Shown: piece by piece, positions 33,846-42,553 of the stretch
Layout: each line of letters opens with the position of its first letter
Position numbering within the stretch: position 1 is the first letter of the stretch
Position numbers and translations under genes: made by a program
The notes under the pieces: model-generated
What the model was told of the DNA's origin: nothing
Database searches by the model: none
The model's input: only the letters and a program-made list of their open reading frames with translations
NCBI RefSeq assembly: GCF_008757455.1
Contig: NZ_VCMV01000042.1
Coordinates: 1 to 51,677, forward strand
Length of the DNA stretch: 51,677 bases
Reading direction: 5' to 3'
Source of the DNA: Microvirga brassicacearum
GTDB taxonomy: Bacteria > Pseudomonadota > Alphaproteobacteria > Rhizobiales > Beijerinckiaceae

Positions 33846-35237
33846 ATGACCCTGAACGATTCCGTCAGCTCCGATGATGTCCGCACCATGTTCTCGCGTG
33901 CGATGTCCGACATGTACCGAGCCGAGGTTCCGCAGTACGGCACCCTCATGGAACTGGTGGCGGACGTGAATGCATCCACGTTGGCCGCAGACCCGCAGTT
34001 GCGGGAGCGGCTCGCCCGGGCGGACGAGCTGGATCGGCTGGACCTCGAGAGGCATGGGGCGATCCGGCTCGGGACCGCCGGGGAACTCGCCACGATGCGG
34101 CGCCTGTTCGCCGTCATGGGGATGGTTCCGGTGGGCTACTACGACCTTTCGGTGGCCGGCGTTCCGGTCCATTCGACGGCTTTCCGCCCGATCGACAATG
34201 TCTCGCTCGGAAGGAACCCGTTTCGCGTCTTCACGTCATTGCTGCGCCTGGAACTCATTGAGGATGAGGATCTCCGCACGGAGGCACAGGCCGTCCTGGA
34301 GCGGCGCCGGATCTTCACCCCGGGCGCTCTGCGGCTCATCGAGAGGTTCGAGGAGCAGGGCCGCCTGACACGCGCCGAGGCGGAGGAGTTCGTCCGCGAG
34401 GCCCTGGAAACCTTCCGATGGCACAGCGAGGCCACCGTCGATGCGGATACGCACGGGAAGCTACTCGGCGCCCATCGTCTCATCGCCGATGTCGTGAGCT
34501 TCAAGGGGCCGCACATCAATCACCTGACGCCGCGGACTCTGGACATCGATGCAGTCCAAGTCGGCATGCCCGAGCGCGGCATCACGGCCAAGGCGGTGAT
34601 CGAGGGGCCGCCGACCCGCGCCTGCCCGATCCTCTTGCGCCAGACCAGCTTCAAGGCGCTGGAAGAGCCGATCCTGTTCACGGGAGAAGGGCAGGCACAT
34701 GGGGGCACCCATACCGCGCGCTTCGGCGAGATCGAGCAGCGCGGCATCGCGCTGACGCGCAAGGGCCGCACCCTCTATGACGAATTGCTGGCCTCCGTGC
34801 GGGATGAGGGCGCCGCCGGCAGCTCTTCCGCGGACTATGCCTCCCGCCTCGCCGAGGCCTTCCTGCGCTTTCCCGACAGCTACGAAGAGATCCGGGCACA
34901 GGAGCTTGGATTCTTCCGCTATTCGCTGATGGAAAGCGGGACGGCCGCCGATCTCGAAGGGATGGGCATCGATGGCCTGATTGCGGGCGGGCGCGTCAAG
35001 GCGGACCCCATCGTGTATGAGGACTTCCTTCCCGTCAGCGCCGCAGGAATCTTCCAATCCAACCTCGGAGGCACGGAGCAGAGGAGCTATTCGGCCAACG
35101 CCAATCGAGATGCCTTCGAGGCGGCCCTTGGTGCTGCCGTCCTCGACGAATTCGACCTCTACGAAGACGCACAGACGCGTTCGCTCGAGGCAGTTCGGGC
35201 AGCCCTGCGTGATGGCCGTTGTTCGTCAGACGCCTGA
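33846..35237 (+). CDS. hglS: 2-Oxoadipate dioxygenase/decarboxylase (HglS family, DUF1338)
   Basis: The 463-residue protein belongs to the DUF1338/YdcJ family, whose Pseudomonas member HglS turns 2-oxoadipate plus O2 into D-2-hydroxyglutarate and CO2 with non-haem iron. Expected metal ligands are in place: H109 in VHSTAFRP (with R114 for the substrate), a His in GPHINHLTPR (223 or 226) and a Glu in ARFGEIEQRG (295 or 297). The fold is VOC-like. The following gene encodes the enzyme that would use its product, which strongly supports the call. It starts about 95 bases after RidA. Confidence 0.9.
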   Translation: MTLNDSVSSDDVRTMFSRAMSDMYRAEVPQYGTLMELVADVNASTLAADPQLRERLARADELDRLDLERHGAIRLGTAGELATMRRLFAVMGMVPVGYYDLSVAGVPVHSTAFRPIDNVSLGRNPFRVFTSLLRLELIEDEDLRTEAQAVLERRRIFTPGALRLIERFEEQGRLTRAEAEEFVREALETFRWHSEATVDADTHGKLLGAHRLIADVVSFKGPHINHLTPRTLDIDAVQVGMPERGITAKAVIEGPPTRACPILLRQTSFKALEEPILFTGEGQAHGGTHTARFGEIEQRGIALTRKGRTLYDELLASVRDEGAAGSSSADYASRLAEAFLRFPDSYEEIRAQELGFFRYSLMESGTAADLEGMGIDGLIAGGRVKADPIVYEDFLPVSAAGIFQSNLGGTEQRSYSANANRDAFEAALGAAVLDEFDLYEDAQTRSLEAVRAALRDGRCSSDA

Positions 35238-35245
35238 GCCGGGGT

Positions 35246-38200
35246 ATGGATACTGCATCGATCCTGCCTATGGTTACTGGCCCCGGCGCGCAAAACGCCG
35301 AGCTCGGCACCGATCATGAAAGGGCGTTGGACCAATTCCTGGGAGCCCTTTCGGCCGACGGATATGCAGGGGATGTCGCACGGGACATGGCTTCCCGCCT
35401 GGTAGCAGCGACCGACAACAGCATCTATCAGGTTCTTCCGGCGGCCGTGCTCTATCCCCGAGAGGGGGAGGATATCAACCGGGTCGTGCGCGCGGCGCGG
35501 TCAGATCCGGAACGGCCGGTGTCGTTATCCCCGCGCGGTGGCGGGACAGGCACCAACGGGCAATCCCTGACCCGGGGTGTCATCGTTGATGTCTCCCGCC
35601 ACCTGAACCGGATCGTGTCCTTGGACGTGGCCGGCCGTACCGTCGTGGTCGAGCCCGGCGTCGTCCTCGACCAGCTCAACGATTACCTGAAGCCGCACGG
35701 CCTCTTCTTTCCACCGACCGTGTCGACGGCCACGCGGGCGACCATCGGGGGCATGGTCGCAACCGATGCCTCCGGTAAGGGGTCACGCATCTACGGCAAG
35801 ACGTCCGATTACATCGAGTCCCTCGACGTCGTCCTCTCGGACGGGTCGGACCACCGGGCCCAGAGGCTGACTGCCGCCGAACTGGATGAAATGCTGAAAG
35901 GCGAGGGACTCGCGGCCGACATCCACCGTGAGGTGCTGCGCGTTGTCACCCAAAACGCAAGCCTGATCGATGAAATTTTTCCGAGGATGAACCGGGGCCT
36001 GACAGGCTACAATCTGAAGAACGTCCGGCGTGATGACGGTGGGTTCGATCTTGCCTATCTCCTGGCTGGATCGGAAGGAACCCTGGCCTTCACCAAGTCC
36101 ATCACCCTGCGCCTGATCCAGCGTCCGAAGCTGCGTGCCTTGGTGGTTGCCCGTTATGGCAGTTTCGATGCGGCGCTCCGCGACGTCCGTCACCTGCTTG
36201 CGGCCGAGCCCTCAGCCATCGAGATCCTGGATGATAAGGTCCTCGCCGTCGCGCGAACGGACGTGATCTGGACCGGAATCGCGGCCGTCCTCGGTCAGGC
36301 GGGTTCGCCGGACGGCATGGCGGTCGAGGGCCTCAACTTCATCGAATTCGTATCAGATGATCCGGACGAGTTGCGGCAGCGGACGGATGCGGCCGAGTCC
36401 ATCCTCCGGACCTCCATGCACCCCGCCTCCGATTGGACCGTCGTCCACGATCCCGGCGTCATCTCTCAACTGTGGATGTTACGGGAGAAATCCGTCGGAC
36501 TTCTCGGCCGCTTGCCTGGGCGCAGGCAGGGCACGGCCTTCGTCGAGGACACGGCCGTTCCACCTGAACGGCTCGCAGATTACGTCGCCGAGTTCAGAGC
36601 GGTGCTCGACCGCCATGGGCTGTCCTACGGCATGTTCGGCCACGCGGATGTCGGCTGTCTGCATGTCCGTCCCGCACTGGACATGACGTTGCCGGAGGAC
36701 GCCGCCTTGATCCGCCCAGTTTCCGACGAGGTTGCGGCTCTCACGAAGGCCTACGGCGGTCTCCTGTGGGGAGAGCACGGTCGTGGATATCGGGGCGAGT
36801 ACTCTCCGTTCTTCTTCGGTCCGGTCCTGTACGCCGAACTCTGTCGCATCAAGACGGTGTTCGATCCCCTGAACCTACTGAACCCGGGCAAACTTGCCTC
36901 CTCGGACGGGCGGGTTCCCGTGGACCGGATCGATGCAGTGCCCTTGCGGGGCGAGTTCGACCGGGTGCTGGACTTTGAGCATAGGCGGGATTTCGATCGC
37001 GCCGTCGCGTGCAATGGGAACGCAGCCTGTCACACGTGGGACGCCTCTGATGCCATGTGTCCGTCCTACAAGGCGACACGTGATCGGGTGCAGTCACCCA
37101 AGGGCCGCGCGACACTCCTGAGGACATGGGCGCAACTCAAATCACGCGAAAGTCGAGGGGAGGCGATCGGGGCGGAGTTGGCTGAGATCGAGAGCCAGAC
37201 CAAACTCTCCCTGGATACGTGCCTGTCGTGCAAGGCTTGCGCGAGCCAATGCCCCGTGAGGGTCGACATCCCGGCCATGAAGTCACGGTTCCTCACGGCC
37301 TATTATCGCACGAGGACGCGGCCCGCCCGCGACCGCCTCGTGTCCCATCTCGAAGGAATGATCGGAATCGCCCGCAAGTTACCCCGGGCCTCAAATGCCG
37401 TCTTGCGGGCTCCTATCGTGAAGCGGTTGGTCTCGAGGGTATTGGGTCTCGTCGACCTGCCGGAGTTCTCGACCTCCAGCGGGATCCAGGGGCGCATTGC
37501 ACCCCCTAATGTGATTGCCCGACTACCCGAGGAGATCCGGGCTCGAACCGTCATCGTGCTGCATGACAGCTTTCTGGGAAGCTTCGACACAGACGTAATC
37601 GAGGCCGCCTGTCGTCTGTTGGAGCGCTTAGGATACCACGTGCACGTCACGCCGTTTACAGCGAGCGGCAAGGCCCAGGATGTCTTGGGCATAAGCAACC
37701 GGTTCGTGGAAACGGCTGAACGGGCGACGCGAATGAGGAAGGCTTATGCGTCCCTCGGCGTGCCGATGGTCAGCCTCGATGCGGCAACCGGCTTGCTGTT
37801 CGAGCAGGAATACGCAAGGTGCCTCCCGACAGACGCTGCCCCGAGACCCGTACCGGGAATTGAACGGTTCTTGCTGGATGAGATTGAGGCCGGCCGCATC
37901 GGCAGGAAAGATGCCCGAGGCGGGGAGGCGTTCCGGATCCTGCTGCATTGCACAGAGCGGACTGCCCGGCCTGAGACGGCAGCAATCTGGCAACGGGTTT
38001 TCGCCCACTTTGGTCTCGAGGCAGCTACCCCGTCCGTCGGCTGCTGCGGCATGGCCGGCCTGTTTGGTCACCAGGTCGAGCACGCCGCGACCTCTAGGCG
38101 GTTGTTCGTCATGAGTTGGCGAGAGCGGATCGAAGCTGTGAACCGAGACCGCGTCCTCGCGACCGGGTTCTCCTGCCGCTGTCAGGTGAAGCGCCTTGCT

Positions 38201-38260
38201 GGCCGCCGCCCTCGCCATCCAATTGAGGCGATTCTTGCCTGTCTCGAAGGCCATGCGTGA
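35246..38260 (+). CDS. YdiJ-like FAD/Fe-S D-2-hydroxyglutarate dehydrogenase
   Basis: The 1004-residue protein has an FAD-binding PCMH domain (SLSPRGGGTGTNGQSLTRG near 90), an FAD-oxidase C-terminal domain with GMFGHADVGCLHVRP and LLWGEHGRGYRGEYSP, two 4Fe-4S motifs (CNGNAACHT with MCPSY near 588; CLSCKACASQCPVRVD near 657) and a CCG domain with VGCCGMAGLFGH near 932. This is the YdiJ/D2HGDH architecture that oxidises D-2-hydroxyglutarate to 2-oxoglutarate and passes electrons to the respiratory chain. I chose the ATG at 35246, eight bases after the hglS stop; the frame is open to 35219. Confidence 0.92.
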   Translation: MDTASILPMVTGPGAQNAELGTDHERALDQFLGALSADGYAGDVARDMASRLVAATDNSIYQVLPAAVLYPREGEDINRVVRAARSDPERPVSLSPRGGGTGTNGQSLTRGVIVDVSRHLNRIVSLDVAGRTVVVEPGVVLDQLNDYLKPHGLFFPPTVSTATRATIGGMVATDASGKGSRIYGKTSDYIESLDVVLSDGSDHRAQRLTAAELDEMLKGEGLAADIHREVLRVVTQNASLIDEIFPRMNRGLTGYNLKNVRRDDGGFDLAYLLAGSEGTLAFTKSITLRLIQRPKLRALVVARYGSFDAALRDVRHLLAAEPSAIEILDDKVLAVARTDVIWTGIAAVLGQAGSPDGMAVEGLNFIEFVSDDPDELRQRTDAAESILRTSMHPASDWTVVHDPGVISQLWMLREKSVGLLGRLPGRRQGTAFVEDTAVPPERLADYVAEFRAVLDRHGLSYGMFGHADVGCLHVRPALDMTLPEDAALIRPVSDEVAALTKAYGGLLWGEHGRGYRGEYSPFFFGPVLYAELCRIKTVFDPLNLLNPGKLASSDGRVPVDRIDAVPLRGEFDRVLDFEHRRDFDRAVACNGNAACHTWDASDAMCPSYKATRDRVQSPKGRATLLRTWAQLKSRESRGEAIGAELAEIESQTKLSLDTCLSCKACASQCPVRVDIPAMKSRFLTAYYRTRTRPARDRLVSHLEGMIGIARKLPRASNAVLRAPIVKRLVSRVLGLVDLPEFSTSSGIQGRIAPPNVIARLPEEIRARTVIVLHDSFLGSFDTDVIEAACRLLERLGYHVHVTPFTASGKAQDVLGISNRFVETAERATRMRKAYASLGVPMVSLDAATGLLFEQEYARCLPTDAAPRPVPGIERFLLDEIEAGRIGRKDARGGEAFRILLHCTERTARPETAAIWQRVFAHFGLEAATPSVGCCGMAGLFGHQVEHAATSRRLFVMSWRERIEAVNRDRVLATGFSCRCQVKRLAGRRPRHPIEAILACLEGHA

Positions 38261-38662
38261 CCCGAATGTTCAATGAGGACGACACCGAGCGCCTCTTGCC
38301 CCGCTGTAGATGCAAACATCCTTGATCACACCTAGGCTGTTGACGGTAGAAGGTCAGCCTTTGGCACATTTCCGAAGTACGATCCTGGTCGGCTTACTGT
38401 CGATAAGCAGACGTTCACTGCGAGCTTCGAAGGTCAATCTCTGACCCAAAGTTGCCATTTGACGACTCTGCTGAGAACGTCCGCGACGGGTGGGAAGCTG
38501 ACTGGCGGCTATTGGCCACTGAAGTGGATAAGAGGACGTTCGGTTTGTCCCCCATAAATACGCATCAAGAACCGGAATATACGCATTAATAAAGGTGGGT
38601 GGGCTCTTCACCCTGATATTGAGGGACTAGGTTGGTTGTTCGACGGCAGACTGGTGTGAAGC
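38261..38662. other. Intergenic stretch with the second diverged repeat
   Basis: No gene seen over 400 bases. The part 38362-38450 resembles about 27828-27920 (see that entry). It separates the catabolic operon from the defence genes and is lower in GC. Confidence 0.45.
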
Positions 38663-39568
38663 GTGACCGAAACACAAAAACGACTCCTGCATACTGGGCT
38701 TCAGAACTACGACCACGTCGATCTCGACGCAGGTGCCGTGTTCTTTTCCGAAGCACTGCGAGTACACGCTTGTCCTTGTTGCGCGATAGGACTGCTTGTT
38801 TTCGAGCACGAGTTGCCTACCACTCCACTCAAACCTGCGCACGCCCAGTTCCGTTGGCTCACTCTCGAAATCTGTCCATCTTGTGGGTGGTGGCATTTCC
38901 ACCGCGAGCTTGAAACCTCACTTCCGGAGTTTTCCGGCAAAGTGCTTCGGAGCAGTTGGTGGGAATTGACCCATGCCCTCCAATCCGAGATCGACCTCAG
39001 AGCGACAACTCTGCCCATCGAAATGCTTCAGCGACATCTGGTTAGACGGTGGGAAGACCGGAAGATGATCTCTGCCCAGCAGGCAGAGGATCTAGTCGCA
39101 TCCTTGCTTCAGGAACATCATGGGGGGCAGGTCGTCCGGATATCGACAAATGCAAACAGTGCCGATGGGGGGATAGACCTTTATCTCGCTGAGAGTAACG
39201 GCATTATCCAGCGAGCAATACAGGTAAAACGTCGCATTTCGGCTGAAACTGAATCTGTGAAGGAAGTACGGAATTTTGTGGGTGCCATGGTCCTTGCAAA
39301 AGTGGATCGAGGCATCTTCGTGACTACCGCCTCTCGTTTTACGAAAGTAGCGAAAGACCTACCGAGGCAGGCTCTAGATGCAAAATTCAAGCTAGAGCTC
39401 GATCTGGTCGACGGAGGCCTGTTGCTTGAAATGCTTCGCGGGACCAATTCGAGGAAACCAGCTCAGCTACCGCCACAGGTCATGCATGACCAAGAGTGGA
39501 AGGATGTGCGAGGTAGGACACTCTTGGCGAGGGACTTGTTTACCGGCGACATCAGGGAATGGCTTTAA
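38663..39568 (+). CDS. Mrr-type restriction endonuclease with Cys-rich N-terminus
   Basis: The 301-residue protein ends with an Mrr_cat nuclease domain: the PD-(D/E)xK core is ADGGIDLYL (D172) and AIQVKRR (Q187, K189), preceded by a helix QQAEDLVASLLQEHHG and followed by FVTTASRFTKVAKDLP. Mrr-like enzymes cut modified or foreign DNA without a partner methylase. The front third carries two Cys clusters (HACPCCAIG at 37-40 and CPSCGWWHFH at 71-74) that could form a zinc ribbon. Codon use is less GC-rich than the operon upstream, suggesting acquisition. The start is GTG and its RBS is weak. Confidence 0.83.
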   Translation: MTETQKRLLHTGLQNYDHVDLDAGAVFFSEALRVHACPCCAIGLLVFEHELPTTPLKPAHAQFRWLTLEICPSCGWWHFHRELETSLPEFSGKVLRSSWWELTHALQSEIDLRATTLPIEMLQRHLVRRWEDRKMISAQQAEDLVASLLQEHHGGQVVRISTNANSADGGIDLYLAESNGIIQRAIQVKRRISAETESVKEVRNFVGAMVLAKVDRGIFVTTASRFTKVAKDLPRQALDAKFKLELDLVDGGLLLEMLRGTNSRKPAQLPPQVMHDQEWKDVRGRTLLARDLFTGDIREWL

Positions 39569-40064
39569 ATTTCTGCTATGTTGCTGCCTGGTTGCCCAAC
39601 CGCTACGCCTGGCGACGGCCATCGCCATGTCGAAGAGTACCGCGATGCGCATCGCGAAGGCGGAGATGATCCGTGTCCTTAACGACTGGGGTAACGATCG
39701 GCGGCTCCTTAGGAAAGCCCAATCGGTACAAAGGCAAGACGAATGGCCTTCCCTCGAGACGAGCCGTCTGAGAACAACCGCCTGGTAAGCGGTCGGTCGC
39801 GACTTCCGAATCCGTTTCACTCGGCTCTCTCGTGTTCCACGCAACACGGCAGCAACACGTTGTGCGGGTTTTGTTCTGACTCGGGGGGGTGGGGAGCCAC
39901 ACGAAGTGAACTCCCAAGGTCACGAGCCCGACAAAAGACCACCGTTGGAATGGCTCGTGACTGACCCGCTGACGCATTCAGCCGCCCACAGCCATCCCCA
40001 TCAGCGCGGCTAGGACCATTCCAGCCCAACTCGTGAGCTGCACCCTGCGCAAGCCGACTTCGGA
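39569..40064. other. Intergenic stretch with a tRNA-Thr-like scrap
   Basis: About 500 bases without a convincing gene between the Mrr gene and the CBASS-like operon. It contains the tRNA-like segment at 39777-39813; the remaining frames look like chance. Confidence 0.45.
39777..39813 (+). repeat. tRNA-Thr-like fragment (possible attachment-site scar)
   Basis: These 37 bases match the anticodon arm to T-arm part of tRNA-Thr: ACCGC, loop with anticodon GGT, GCGGT, then GGTCGCGA and TTC-GAATCC. Compared with the intact tRNA-Thr at 13006-13081 only about five positions differ, including one inserted C. Neither acceptor stem nor D-arm is present. Confidence 0.5.
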
Positions 40065-40640
40065 TTAATTGCGAGCTTGTGGGCTTCTCTCGTCCCGATG
40101 CAGGGCGAGATCAATCTCGAAATCGTAGTGGCCCTCCTTTATCTTTCGCTGCGCCGCCTCAAAAAATTTCTCAGGTGGCGTGATGGAGGAGCTGCGAGCG
40201 ACGTCCATCCTGTCCATCAGCTCAGCAAGGGCCGCCTCGGCCTCGTCCACGTCGCCGAGCGCGGTGATCTTAGCCACCCGACGGAAGCGGTCCTGCAGGG
40301 CCTTGAAATCCGCAGCCAGCCGGGCGATCTCGTCCACGCTAGTCTCGATCTTCAATCCGTCGGCGAGCGCCGGGAAGAGGCTGGCGGCGAAGGCCAGCAC
40401 TGCGATCACGTAATCAGGGACGACGTCCTTGAGGACGGTAACACCGGCTATGCCGCCGAGCACGATAGGTGCTGCCACGAACAATCGCTTCTGCAGGCGC
40501 ACTTGGCGCAGCCACGTGTACAGCGTCGTGGATGTATAGAGGCAGCTCTCGGACTGCCTCAGGCACTCCTTGATGATCTCGGCGCGGCGCTTTTCAATCA
40601 GTCGCTCCGCGGTATCCGCGTCCCGAATATCTTCTGCCAT
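40065..40640 (-). CDS. SLATT-domain two-TM effector of a CBASS-like system
   Basis: The 191-residue protein has a helical N-terminus, two adjacent membrane helices (FVAAPIVLGGIAGVTVL at about 54-70 and VIAVLAFAASLFPALADGL at about 78-96) and a long helical C-terminal tail (EIARLAADFKALQDRFRRVA). That is the SLATT layout, predicted to form pores when a nucleotide second messenger binds. Its start lies inside the end of the CD-NTase gene (43-base overlap), so the two are coupled. The likely role is to depolarise the membrane of infected cells, inferred from the family. Confidence 0.82.
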   Translation of the reverse strand: MAEDIRDADTAERLIEKRRAEIIKECLRQSESCLYTSTTLYTWLRQVRLQKRLFVAAPIVLGGIAGVTVLKDVVPDYVIAVLAFAASLFPALADGLKIETSVDEIARLAADFKALQDRFRRVAKITALGDVDEAEAALAELMDRMDVARSSSITPPEKFFEAAQRKIKEGHYDFEIDLALHRDERSPQARN

Positions 40641-41482
40641 TCGTCACCTGCGTGAATAATCATGTCGGCGTGCTCGTAGGCGCATGCCTGCAGCGCGATG
40701 TCCAGTGCTCTCTGGGCCCTCGAGAGCCAGTCGCCCCCCAGCGGAATGACCTCATTCGTGCCCGGAACTATCACTGTTCCCCATGCCTTGGAGACCAGGA
40801 AGCGGAAGGCGTCTCGGATGAAGAAATCGTACCAATAGTAGCTGTAGGGACCATATCCATATGAGGCGAAGAATTCGGTCAGCAGGAGCTCCAGAACGAA
40901 CGACTTGATCGGCACGTTCTGCTCGCGGCTCCACAGCTTCATCATCTTCGTCACAGCACGCAGGTTGCCGTTCGTCTTCTGATTGACTTGGTCAACGAAG
41001 TTGATCTGCGCAACAGGATCGACCATCTTCCAGTGCCCGCCATCGTTCGCATCCGGCATCAGGTACTGCCCAGTGCTCAACTGGAAAACCGGTAGGACCT
41101 CGATGAGGATGGTGTTGAACTGCACCATGACGACCTGGCCGTCGCCGCGCATGTTGGTCTGTGGGTAGGTGACGCCCAGTGCGCTCTTCACCTCCTGCAG
41201 CAGGGCGGACTGCTTGTTGCCGGCGCGCTGCTCGAAACGGGTGTAGACGTCCCAAGGCAGTCTGACGAACAGGTCGACGTCATTTGGCGGGCGTAACTGG
41301 GTACTCTTCCCCCAGGATCCAACGAGAAAGCCTGTGGCCTTCTCTGCGGGCTCGCCGTAGTAGGCACGTTCGACGCTGCGACAGACCCCGAGTGCCTTCT
41401 TATACCCGTCGTCGATCTGATCGGGTGTCAGGTTGCAGTCCGCATGGAAGCGCCGGAAGCGCTCAAAGACTCCCGCCCACAT
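40598..41482 (-). CDS. CD-NTase (SMODS-type cyclic oligonucleotide synthase)
   Basis: The 294-residue nucleotidyltransferase has the CD-NTase active site: GSWGKST (55-61), then DVDLFV with D68 and D70, and a third acid E128 in ILIEVLPVF. The helical second half (KMMKLWSREQNVPIKSFVLE, then LLLTEFFASYG) matches the OAS-like spine. Such enzymes make cyclic or linear oligonucleotides during phage infection to switch on an effector, here the SLATT protein. No CapV, HORMA/TRIP13 or E1/E2/JAB genes are near, so it would be a minimal (type I-like) CBASS. Confidence 0.87.
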   Translation of the reverse strand: MWAGVFERFRRFHADCNLTPDQIDDGYKKALGVCRSVERAYYGEPAEKATGFLVGSWGKSTQLRPPNDVDLFVRLPWDVYTRFEQRAGNKQSALLQEVKSALGVTYPQTNMRGDGQVVMVQFNTILIEVLPVFQLSTGQYLMPDANDGGHWKMVDPVAQINFVDQVNQKTNGNLRAVTKMMKLWSREQNVPIKSFVLELLLTEFFASYGYGPYSYYWYDFFIRDAFRFLVSKAWGTVIVPGTNEVIPLGGDWLSRAQRALDIALQACAYEHADMIIHAGDEWQKIFGTRIPRSD

Positions 41483-41485
41483 CGA

Positions 41486-42376
41486 TTAGTTCTTCGACTT
41501 CTTGGCGATCTCTTGGAACCGCTTGCTAAAATTCTTCTGATTGATCTCCGCCTGCTTCTGATTCAGCTCTTGGTTGGCCTTGAAGCCGTCGACCAAGCGG
41601 GAGATGCGCGGAGTCGTAAGCGGAGGAAGCCAAGTGGCGTCGCAGCCCTCGTCCCTGTTTCGCGTGATCTGCAGGACTTCTTTATTCTTCAGGTTGACGG
41701 AGGTCGTGGTGACCCGGCACCTCGCGTCGTCCTCCATGAGCAATTCCGAATTGTCCCACTTGATGATCTTCAAGAACCCGCTGTCGACATTCATCGTGCC
41801 GCTTCCGGAGCTCATAATGAGGTTGCCATCCGCTGTGTAGCAGAGCTTCTCGGACTTGAAGCATTTGTAGGTTGTGAAGTTCACCGGATATGCATGCTTG
41901 TCGCCCTCGATGACCCAAGTGCCACCGAAAGCTACATAGTCGTTCGTCGGGGACACGTGGACGTCCGTCTTGAACGGGGGGAATATTGGAGTTGCGGTTC
42001 GATCGAGTGCCCGCACCCGGGACGCAAGCACTTCCATCTCGGAGAACTTTAGGGCGCCATCCGCCTTGGCTCCGAGGTCGTCCTGAAATTCGCGCACCGC
42101 CATTCCGAGGAAGGCCCCAAACGGATAGAGCGGCCGGTCGATGGCGTACATCAGGCGGCTTAGCAAGGTCGCGACGATGGGCTCCATCTTCTCCCGTCCG
42201 AAGTTGGGGTCCGTCCGCTCCAGGAACTCAATGACGGGCAGCTGGGTGGCTTGCTCTTTCGGCAACGCATTCAATTGCTCCAGCGTCATGGTTCGCCAGT
42301 TCGCCGGCGGCGCGGCGGGCTGCGCGGATGCGGCGGTGAAGGCGAGGAGGGCGAGTGAAAGGACGAGGGCACGCAT
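41486..42376 (-). CDS. Exported protein of unknown function heading the CBASS-like operon
   Basis: The 296-residue protein has a clear Sec signal (RALVLSLALLAFTAASAQPA). The mature part has an N-terminal helical region (LEQLNALPKEQATQLPVIEF), a beta-rich middle (YVAFGGTWVIEG, NFTTYKCFKSEKLCY, GTMNVDSGFLKIIKWDN) with four cysteines, and a charged helical tail (NQELNQKQAEINQKNFSKRF). I recognise no family. Its stop is three bases before the CD-NTase start, so it belongs to the operon; a periplasmic partner is unusual for CBASS. Confidence 0.72.
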   Translation of the reverse strand: MRALVLSLALLAFTAASAQPAAPPANWRTMTLEQLNALPKEQATQLPVIEFLERTDPNFGREKMEPIVATLLSRLMYAIDRPLYPFGAFLGMAVREFQDDLGAKADGALKFSEMEVLASRVRALDRTATPIFPPFKTDVHVSPTNDYVAFGGTWVIEGDKHAYPVNFTTYKCFKSEKLCYTADGNLIMSSGSGTMNVDSGFLKIIKWDNSELLMEDDARCRVTTTSVNLKNKEVLQITRNRDEGCDATWLPPLTTPRISRLVDGFKANQELNQKQAEINQKNFSKRFQEIAKKSKN

Positions 42377-42553
42377 GGTCTAGATTGCCTAGGTTTTGCC
42401 AGCATTGACAAGACACAGCGTACCTCAGTCCAGCGGAGACTTCCGGCAGGTCGAGGGGTCAACGAAGCGGGCACCGCATTTTTGGAAGCGGGCACCGCAT
42501 TTTTGGTCATGTCCCTCCGCCAGCCGCTTACAAGCTCGCGAACCCCAATCCCC

